NCBI GenBank assembly: GCA_009746045.1
Contig: RPFO01000015.1
Location: forward strand, 2,078,998 to 2,142,997
From: Mesostigma viride
Lineage: Eukaryota > Streptophyta > Mesostigmatophyceae > Mesostigmatales > Mesostigmataceae
Reading direction: 5' to 3'
Length of the DNA stretch: 64,000 bases
Shown: positions 56,901 to 64,000 of the stretch, in pieces
How the letters are laid out: each line of letters begins with the position of its first letter
How positions within the stretch are numbered: position 1 is the stretch's first letter
Notes under the pieces: model-generated
Database searches by the model: none
What the model was told of the DNA's origin: nothing
The model's input: only the letters and a program-made list of their open reading frames with translations
Made by a program: the position numbers and the translations under genes

Positions 56901-59900
56901 CTGTTGAGATCTAGTCATGACAGTGCAAGGACTTAACTTTCAAACTAGCAGTACTAATATTAAGATCCAACATCGAACTCAAGAAATAAAAAGCTTTGGC
57001 AAATAGCCCATTAACCTATATAAAAGGGCCTAGTAATGTAAAATTTAGGAGAAATTTCAGCTATTTCGAAATTCAGGTATAACAACGTTAAGCTTTCATC
57101 TCCAGATTCAAGACCGCTAAGCTTTAGCTCCGACATGAACAGACCTAGTAACAAGTGCCCCATGGGCTGGCCTTGCAGCAAATGGGGGAGAGCAAAACTG
57201 CAAATGTAGGAAGAACGGAAGTAAAAGGAGACTAAGAAAATGCAAGGTTGTGCCTCGTCTCCCATAGGGCAGTCGGATTAAATTACAGGACCATGAAAAT
57301 GGTGAGAAGCCGTGGCAGCGGCGCAGCCCTTTGGGCACATCATCCTCCCCATACCGCGGATACGCCTACCAGCGAGGCATAGATAACGAAAGACCAACAC
57401 ACAACAAGCAGCTATTGAAGAATGGGCGACAAAGATGCTTGCAATACCTTTCTCCTTGTACCACTCTGGTGGCTGCTTCTCTCCGCCACTGCCCACGCAG
57501 GTGTGGAATCCTGGCAGGCGCGCCGCCCCTGGGAGGAAATGAAAGGCATATGGGCCGCACAGAGCGTGTGTGAGCACGAGGGATTCCAGCGATAAGGAAT
57601 CACGATAGCAGGAGTTGGAATCGGAGTGGGGAAAGCAATGAAAAGTTTGTCTAAGCGCCCGTGACACTGAAAAGGAGACAGTGCGAATCTTCAGAAGGAT
57701 GAATGCCATGTGGGACAATGAAACACGTGAGAAATGAGGCGTGCCAACCGTGAAATCTCCGAACGAAGAGTTTTGACGAACATCGAAATAATTTAAGTAA
57801 AAAAAAAAGTTATTAACGGAAATGTCTTTTTTCTTTTGGGCGTCGTCGCCGTACTTTTCGTTTTTATAAAAGAATACTCGTCCAGTAAAACAGTTTGCTG
57901 GATGTGAATTTTTATCCAAGAAGCTAAATAAGTAATTCTTGCTTTGAGATACCGTACAATAAAAGTTGAGAAGACTTATAGCCTGTGCCTGTGACTCGTC
58001 CAGCTCGAAAGAGCTTGCTTTACTTCTATATGGCTTGGAAGATAAGTAACTTAAGGGTGCTTTTTCGAAGATACAGGCTACTTTTCTAACCACACTGCCC
58101 ATTGTCCCTACCCAAGTCCTGTCAAACTGCACATTTTGCTGTGCTTTGCATGTCAAATCCTGCAATGCAATCACAAGGAGTGGCATTGGACAGGGCAGGG
58201 TTGGGAGAAAGGATGACAAGTCAACTCATGGCGCCCTGGTTTCGCCTGTCTACAAGCCATGGTGAACGACACGATGAAACATAATAGTGTGGAAGGAAGG
58301 CTGGGGGCCAGGCATTGCACAGGACAAAAAAGGGCAGACCAGAGACGGAGCCCGTTTGGGCCTAGATTATGCTGACCATGAGGGATTGAAGATTATGAAG
58401 ACCAACGAGGTCATCAAGTGGATGCTGAATGCCAAGCAGCCTAGTTGCTTGCCTGCTTTCCACCTAAGCAAACGATCAAGTGCACATGATGGCCATCCGG
58501 CCTGCAGGAGCCTCGACACACCTTCAGGGTTGAGGTAGCCCTTGCTGAGGGCTGGCCGCTCATACGGAGCATACTGCATACGTGTCAAGAGAGAAGGTAA
58601 AAAGGGATTCGGGGCAGATGCAGTGGAAAATACGTCATTTTGTTCACGTTTTCCCGCCCTGTTACAAGCAAGTGCATAGTAAAAATTTATCATAAGGTTG
58701 GTGGCCTGTTGAATTTATCAAGCCATGATCAATAAATCCAGAAAACTCACACAAATAATGATGTGCTCACCCCAGGGTATATGGTTGGGGACATAAGAAT
58801 CAGCGGTGGTGCAGGACAGCAAGGCACGAGGGAGCAGATTTGAACTGCACGTGCACTGACTTGCTCTACCTTACTGTGCATTGCATGCGCCCACTGACCT
58901 GCCCATTGCACATCATCCATTCATCCCTCCACCTGACAACCCATTCGCCCACCACATACCATCCAACCAACCACCAAACTCGTCACCCAGCCATCCTGCC
59001 CAACCAGGACAAGCAAGGGAGCGAACCTATCAACAAGTATGCAACAAGCGTGCAAACTTTCTACGATATCACATGTAACCTGGGTCCCTTCAGCTGCGCC
59101 CTGGCTCCCCACATTACAGGCTCTTCCCCGATGGTTCAGGCAGGCAGGCCTGTCAAGAACGCTAAACGAGCACAACTTAATGTTCTCAAGATATACACTA
59201 GTATGCATAGAGTGCTGTTCTCGTCCTTACCGGCTCCTCCCCGATGATGCACAGCTCGCCGGGCTTCAGGCCCCGCTTGACAAACTCCCCAGCCGCATAC
59301 CCCTGCATACATGTAAAGGAAATGTTCGCAGGAGTGCATGAAAATAACATCCACAGGATTGAGTGAAACAGCATCTACAAATGTGCAAAAAACAACATCC
59401 ATGAAGTGAGTGAGACATAATCAACAGAAGTGCATGAAAACCCATCCACAGGAGTGAGTGAAGCTTCATCCAGAGGAGTGAATGGAAGTGAACAGATCAA
59501 ACCATCCGTGCAGTACACCAGCTTATCTAATAAGAAATCATTTGCGTTCGCCGGGTGAAGAGGTGCTCATGCATGAGCGCAAGTGTGCAAACAAGAGGCC
59601 GACAACATCAGCGCCCACGGACCCCAACTATTGCTATGAACTGAAAGTCATGTGGTCACGTGGCACCAGGATGTACACCAGGTGAGAAGTTCACAGCTGG
59701 ACAAGAACCCTATTCAGCTAGCATGTATCTGATGGCGTGTTCCTTTTCATGCTCATGGTTCCGCATACGAAATGCACAGAGGGCTCGGACACCCATCCCT
59801 TCCCCATACTATGGCAGTGAGATTTTCTTTTCCTGCAACACTGCCATGGCACTTGACATGATGAGCGGATGATTTTTTATAACGGGCTAAGAAACGGGCA

Positions 59901-60527
59901 GAAAGACAGGTTGTGCGGTACGCACCCTTCCACAGTAAACTCATGGGATGGCAGGCAACGGTATGGAATGTAGATCCTCATCCAACAAGGCAGAATGCTC
60001 TTAAACCTAAAATGCTACAGGCAAATTCGCAAAACAAGCCATAATTAACCTTGTGAGACACCTTCGCAGATTTTTTGCAGACATTAATATGGCGTCAAAC
60101 TGGGGACAACATGCGTAGTGTGAAAATGCGATGAAAACAGGGTCAAGCTCCGTAACAGCAGAGGGTTTTAAAGAGTAGTTGTGAACATCACTTTATGGAA
60201 AAGGAGCATATCTCAGAAGCACCAAGCTGTCATATGGGGTAATTCAACCTAGCTTGACGATAAGGACCATAATTCGGTAACGATTCGAGGTGAGCTGGAG
60301 TTGCTGGTACTGCTATTTATCATTCAAAGTATATTCATTGTGGTTTGTGTGCGCTAGTCGTTCTTTACACAAATACTGGCGATGCTCATGCCCAGCCTTT
60401 CAGCCTGCACGGCGCACTTGTAAGCGTATTTTCTATATCTCTCGAAAACTGAAAAACGATGCTGTTGGCCCTTGCTTACCGCGGCATTGCCAGCTCCGAT
60501 GATAACGAACTTGAAGTTCTTCGTCAT
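47932..60527 (-). CDS. MDAR: Monodehydroascorbate reductase, ten exons, 427 residues
   Basis: Exons (minus): 60527-60480, 59302-59231, 58573-58522, 57528-57448, 56754-56636, 55129-54907, 54074-53956, 52729-52604, 49152-48860, 48082-47932. All introns are GT-AG and phases agree throughout (1284 nt). The protein reduces the monodehydroascorbate radical to ascorbate with NAD(P)H and FAD. Visible: VIIGAGNAA (N-terminal FAD site, residues 8-16), YAPYERPALSKGYL, VVVGGGYIGMEGA (NAD(P)H dinucleotide site near 168-180), MPRLFTEE, VYAVGDIA (second FAD contact), RLEHVDNARKSA, and FGAYW-VNGGKVVGAFLEGG across the last junction. The length is normal for plant cytosolic/peroxisomal forms. There is no N-terminal transit peptide; the C-terminus FAAKL ends in AKL, a type 1 peroxisomal signal. 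Intron 8 hosts a piggyBac element; introns 1, 5, 6 and 9 hold tandem repeats. Confidence 0.93.
48112..48378. repeat. 10-bp minisatellite AGCACGAACG in intron 9
   Basis: About 27 near-identical units with rare variants (AGTACGAACG, AGCACGAATG). It begins 30 bp upstream (gene sense) of the last acceptor of the reductase gene. Open frames on both strands are artefacts. Confidence 0.95.
49431..49468 (+). repeat. Left TIR of piggyBac with adjoining hairpin
   Basis: The 12-bp TIR is followed by arms AAACTACCCGAC and GTCGGGTAGTTT with a 2-nt centre. The same spot in the non-autonomous copy has a different 26-bp palindrome that keeps the AAAC...GTTT ends. Confidence 0.8.
49664..51772 (+). CDS. piggyBac transposase (DDE_Tnp_1_7), 702 residues
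   Basis: Cuts and pastes the element at TTAA sites in the nucleus. Order: residues 8-68, a small beta-rich (Tudor/SH3-like) region (WLGRVLRVDGKEFG); 75-125 acidic, Ser-rich; 128-150 AT-hook-like RGRP/GRGRGR repeats, also a likely nuclear signal; 185-600 the catalytic RNase H-fold domain with Asp336 (TVDESMQF), Asp432 (IVADLFSS) and Asp554 (SGVDRFDQ), the DDD triad of the family; 661-700 a C-terminal Cys-rich domain (CAACKQ, CVGC, HLHPEPGCWAHWH) that binds the element ends in known members. Start: the ATG at 49664 is the first in frame, and its context GATATGGC is conserved in the non-autonomous copy. No stops or frameshifts and all catalytic residues present, so it may be active. Confidence 0.93.
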   Translation: MADALKKTWLGRVLRVDGKEFGTTDTYAGCVTDIVYSGGHAKYKFCLNFEDDGKDVWYPRAQVEKWWAEQGSRSFCEAGDGSDSCQSDSSAGSDELSDESGADSGEHGSGGDEDDGVEHVQDDEPRPKRGRPTGSRGRGRGRSRGRGRPAQGQGNQEASEFAWESEDVEATEAEGVGAARMWKNYAKLSVAGFFFLLLELSFITKIAEWTNLKAQQRLDKLAAQGKAARAWTKTYASDILRFFACLIVMSIHWQRGAYTPYWSADPYVGLAAVSAIMTLNRFQDILRNLSVRDPTESRPAKGEEGYDPLWYARVMIERVQKRLLVVFRPSGVVTVDESMQFQTSKCEIRQYCKDKPSRSRLGVKHWALACGSTGILVSFIPYLGGGVWPIGCPAQEELDFFAAASGIGSCWVAALVHACKGVLQPASTIVADLFSSVKLVEWLGMKGYTFVGTVRKSRTCYPGDINITEQEAKAQGLRRGNTLHRMLALPGGKVVTDLTYIDSKVVRFYSSRHASPAQDPSNKKRRWNKATGAYEDVHIPKIKHFYDQHKSGVDRFDQVASYYHMELVTRRPWQRTFLWLLNLVLVTAYKYQQLARGKDAFFSQLEFRAQVAKELLAKADDLDLEAKRQPVSEAGTWRRPAAVFTEAATHAPSLSAVTNRCAACKQKSNISRICVGCNVHLHPEPGCWAHWHNQDKGNFCRS
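54098..54187. repeat. GGT repeats in intron 6
   Basis: (GGT)n with GGC/GGGT variants, about 25-115 bp upstream of the exon 7 acceptor in gene sense, where it reads as CCA repeats and may serve as part of the pyrimidine-rich tract. Confidence 0.9.
56305..56640 (-). repeat. 33-bp minisatellite repeating the exon 5 splice donor
   Basis: About ten units. In gene sense each carries CTGCTG|GTGAGG, and the first unit is the real end of exon 5 (56636) and its donor. Units are 33 bp, except the first, which is 31 bp. About eight units keep an intact donor. A CA run lies at the distal end (56311-56323). Confidence 0.85.
59325..59485. repeat. 24-bp degenerate tandem repeat in intron 1
   Basis: About seven units of the type AGGAGTGAGTGAA plus CATCCAC, diverged. 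It begins just upstream (gene sense) of the exon 2 acceptor. Confidence 0.7.
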
Positions 60528-61142
60528 ATTTCTAGTGATACCCCGAATCCAATAGCACGAAATTGGTCTCTCTTACGTGATATAACTTAACAACTGCCGT
60601 GTTAGTGAACCCGCTGTGGTAAGATAAGGCTTGCGAGCTGTCCCAATCCTGGATATCTGTCGGAATGGTCGGAAGAAAATCTTGTCGGGTGGCAAACCGC
60701 AAACGCGACAACACGTGACGACTCACGGTGCCCGGTGAAATGGGTTTTGTTTCCGGTGAAATGGGTGTTAGGCACGACTCACATGAGGCTCGGTGAACTC
60801 CGTCGGTGAACTCTTTGTGAACTGGGTCGACGGCCGGGTCGCCACCGGCGCTTCACCGGCCCTTCACTTCGAGTTCACGCACTCACATGGGTCGCAACGA
60901 CGTTGTGAACTGCTCGCCAGTGAACTCGTTTGTGAACTGGCGGAGGCGCGGGAAGACAGCCCAGATTTCGCGGGAAAGGGCGCAAACGTCAAGCAAGTGC
61001 ATGATGCATCCGGGCATGCTGGCTAATAACATGCACGTCTTGTCCAGCTGTAAACCACTAACTTCTGCACCACTAATTTGATTCAGTGCTGCAGAAATAT
61101 GATAAAAACGCGCCGGTGACCTGTCGTGCATGTCGCTTTTCC
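60528..61142. promoter_or_regulatory. Upstream region of the reductase gene
   Basis: The 5' UTR and promoter must lie here. No TATA box is clear. 60793-60940 contains seven GTGAACT/AGTTCAC motifs, irregularly spaced, which could be a degenerate repeat or binding sites. Confidence 0.35.
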
Positions 61143-61178
61143 AGCTACCTGTCTGCGTTCGAACGCAGACAGGTAGCT
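61143..61178. repeat. Perfect 36-bp palindrome
   Basis: Arms of 18 bp (AGCTACCTGTCTGCGTTC and its complement) with no loop. It may be a fold-back end associated with the transposase remnant that follows. Confidence 0.9.
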
Positions 61179-61259
61179 TTCTTTGCAAGTTTTTCCAGGT
61201 GTTGGTGCCAGTGCTTCTCTGTCGATATTGTTTCAAAGCCGGTTTGTTTATTGGCTGGG

Positions 61260-61576
61260 GACGACCCCAGAGCCGCCCGCCGTCACATGCACAAAACATG
61301 CCATATCTCGCTGGAGGCGTTCGGTTATTTACTGGAGAAAATCAGCCCGATCAGCGAGCCGAATCTCCGGACAACGGCGGGCGCGGGCTCCGGTTGGACG
61401 TGGTAAGACCCGAGCAAATGCTCATTGGTGCATTAGAGTGGCTTTCTCATAGCTGCGACTATGGTACCTTGGAGCGTGCATATGGCATCGCTTCAAACAC
61501 GTGGTCCAAAAATGGGGAACGCCCTGGCATTCTACGAGAACTTGAAGATGCTTTCAACAGCAAACAGCAAGCGTAG
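61260..61576 (+). pseudogene. PIF/Harbinger-like transposase N-terminus, remnant
   Basis: CHISLEAFGYLLEKISP in one frame and, after a shift near 61385, RPEQMLIGALEWLSHSCDY and AYGIASNTWSKNG resemble the N-terminal helical part of Harbinger transposases (F..LL..I.P, then L..L..G......A..FGIS..T). The DDE core is absent; the reading ends at 61576 and simple repeats follow. Confidence 0.45.
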
Positions 61577-61680
61577 GTTCCGGTTGGACGCCTATGGTAA
61601 CCTGGACTGTGTATACGTCGTCGCTCCAAACGCAATGCCCTGCCCACCCATACGTGCATGTGCACGTGTGGCATGTGGGC

Positions 61681-61848
61681 ATGCACACGCACACGCACAC
61701 GCACACGCACACGCACACGCACACGCACACGCACACGCACACGCACACGCACACGCACACGCACACGCACACGCACACGCACACGCACACGCACACGCAC
61801 ACGCACACGCACACGCACACGCACACGCATACGTACATGCACATCTAG
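61681..61848. repeat. CACACG microsatellite
   Basis: About 25 units of ACGCAC, almost perfect, with variant units at the right edge. Confidence 0.95.
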
Positions 61849-61851
<3 letters not shown>

Positions 61852-61930
<79 letters not shown>

Positions 61931-62002
61931 CCTCCCTCCCTCCCTCCCTCCCTCCCTCCCTCCCTCCCTCCCCCGTCCCTCCCTCTCCCTCCCTCCCTCC
62001 CT

Positions 62003-62096
<94 letters not shown>

Positions 62097-62106
62097 ACAC
62101 ACGCAC
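61852..62106. repeat. Compound CT / CCCT / CT / CA microsatellite
   Basis: CT repeats, then CCCT repeats with two interruptions (61926-62010), CT again, then CA (62073-62096). Confidence 0.95.
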
Positions 62107-62108
62107 AA

Positions 62109-63419
62109 CTCACTCACTCACTCACTCACTCACTCACTCACTCACTCACTCACTCACTCACTCACTCACTCACTCACTCACTCACTCACTCACTCACTCA
62201 CTCACTCACTCACTCACTCACTCACTCACTCACTCACTCACTCACTCACTCACTCACTCACTCACTCACTCACTCACTCACTCACTCACTCACTCACTCA
62301 CTCACTCACTCACTCACTCACTCACTCACTCACTCACTCACTCACTCACTCACTCACTCACTCACTCACTCACTCACTCACTCACTCACTCACTCACTCA
62401 CTCACTCACTCACTCACTCACTCACTCACTCACTCACTCACTCACTCACTCACTCACTCACTCACTCACTCACTCACTCACTCACTCACTCACTCACTCA
62501 CTCACTCACTCACTCACTCACTCACTCACTCACTCACTCACTCACTCACTCACTCACTCACTCACTCACTCACTCACTCACTCACTCACTCACTCACTCA
62601 CTCACTCACTCACTCACTCACTCACTCACTCACTCACTCACTCACTCACTCACTCACTCACTCACTCACTCACTCACTCACTCACTCACTCACTCACTCA
62701 CTCACTCACTCACTCACTCACTCACTCACTCACTCACTCACTCACTCACTCACTCACTCACTCACTCACTCACTCACTCACTCACTCACTCACTCACTCA
62801 CTCACTCACTCACTCACTCACTCACTCACTCACTCACTCACTCACTCACTCACTCACTCACTCACTCACTCACTCACTCACTCACTCACTCACTCACTCA
62901 CTCACTCACTCACTCACTCACTCACTCACTCACTCACTCACTCACTCACTCACTCACTCACTCACTCACTCACTCACTCACTCACTCACTCACTCACTCA
63001 CTCACTCACTCACTCACTCACTCACTCACTCACTCACTCACTCACTCACTCACTCACTCACTCACTCACTCACTCACTCACTCACTCACTCACTCACTCA
63101 CTCACTCACTCACTCACTCACTCACTCACTCACTCACTCACTCACTCACTCACTCACTCACTCACTCACTCACTCACTCACTCACTCACTCACTCACTCA
63201 CTCACTCACTCACTCACTCACTCACTCACTCACTCACTCACTCACTCACTCACTCACTCACTCACTCACTCACTCACTCACTCACTCACTCACTCACTCA
63301 CTCACTCACTCACTCACTCACTCACTCACTCACTCACTCACTCACTCACTCACTCACTCACTCACTCACTCACTCACTCACTCACTCACTCACTCACTCA
63401 CTCACTCACTCACTCACTC
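62109..63419. repeat. CTCA tetranucleotide array, about 1.3 kb
   Basis: About 327 uninterrupted CTCA units with no visible variant, followed by CA repeats to 63434. The long reading frames through it (Leu-Thr-His-Ser) are artefacts. Confidence 0.97.
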
Positions 63420-63434
63420 ACACACACACACACA

Positions 63435-64000
63435 CATTCTTTTCATGGATGGGCATCTGGTTTCCCATATCAGAGTGGGCATAAGCAAGAGTTTGTTTTA
63501 GAACTGAACTCCTTACTTCATTTAGCAAATGTGAGTCAACATTTCAGAATTATAATAATGGAAATTCCATTAGCTTACCGTATGATGCTACACATGTTCA
63601 TAGTGGTCAATTACGTGAGCTCCTTGAGCTAGTCACACGCACTGGGGGTACTGTGGTTGTTAAGACCTCACTTGGACATGTGCAATGTCTTGAATTGGTT
63701 GCTCATTGAGTGAGACATAATGTTGGACGTATTGTGGCTGCTTAACAATAACTTTGTGCACGCGTAATTCTTTAATCATGACTAATGTCGGGCGCGTTGC
63801 AATTATAAAGGGAGGCATGCAACTATGCAATGTGCGAACATATTAATTCCATTTAGGGTTATTGCAGTTCAAAAGGAGTGGTGCCGTCGCAAACCGTGTA
63901 GATCCCGCTCTGAATGTTAGCCAGCCATAGTTGTAACTTACAAGGCTGCACATTTCCACCTCCATTTGTTTCCATCGTTGTGAATGACTCGACTAACACG
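63435..64000. other. No gene recognised
   Basis: Short frames only up to the window edge. Confidence 0.5.

Noticed and set aside
61461..63632. A 723-codon open frame through the simple repeats
   Set aside because: It is produced by CACACG, CT and CTCA arrays that lack stops in this phase; only its first 40 codons are non-repetitive and they overlap the transposase remnant.

Overview
The window is eukaryotic nuclear DNA, most likely from a green alga or another member of Viridiplantae. Three things point there: a complete ten-exon monodehydroascorbate reductase gene (ascorbate-glutathione cycle) with GT-AG introns, dense plant/algal-type transposons, and GC-rich exons set among long introns full of microsatellites. 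The species cannot be named from sequence alone.

Layout, 1-27,300: a block of nested retroelements. A Ty1/copia-like RT-RNase H remnant (15-1612) is followed by short tandem repeats and an LTR (4654-5355). Next come an L1-like ORF1 with its 3' UTR (5422-7095) and a LINE reverse transcriptase (7200-7823). That reverse transcriptase is cut by a 17.9-kb LTR element (7824-25758; 5-bp duplication TTTGT, LTRs about 645 bp, termini AGTTAG/CTAACT). The missing LINE half resumes at 25759. Inside the LTR element a gag-integrase-protease-RT-RNase H coding series is itself interrupted by a roughly 0.6-kb insert, a TIR element with TTAG duplications (16662-18391), a hAT-like element (19088-22580), and two opposite copies of a rolling-circle-like tandem dimer (13811-15775 and 20451-22413). 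Tandem arrays GGACGGGT and GGGT lie at 26747-27231.

Layout, 27,300-47,900: truncated LINEs (28042-28805, 30464-31290, 38900-40160, 43434-44163, 44453-46632), a non-autonomous piggyBac copy (33876-35219), a 545-bp element whose ends are two identical 206-bp perfect palindromes (36265-36809), a decayed RING/TRAF-type zinc-finger gene and a small two-exon Cys-rich gene (41260-42804), and tRNA-related SINEs nested in one another (44281-47865).

Layout, 47,900-64,000: the monodehydroascorbate reductase gene (minus strand, 47932-60527, 427 residues, C-terminal AKL). An apparently intact piggyBac element (49431-52293; 702-residue transposase) sits antisense in intron 8. Several introns carry minisatellites, and one array repeats the exon-5 splice donor. 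Beyond its promoter side lie a Harbinger-like remnant and about 1.75 kb of simple repeats, including some 1.3 kb of CTCA.

Only three coding units look functional or nearly so: monodehydroascorbate reductase, the piggyBac transposase, and possibly the two-exon gene at 42390-42804. The rest records successive insertions whose order can be read from target-site duplications.
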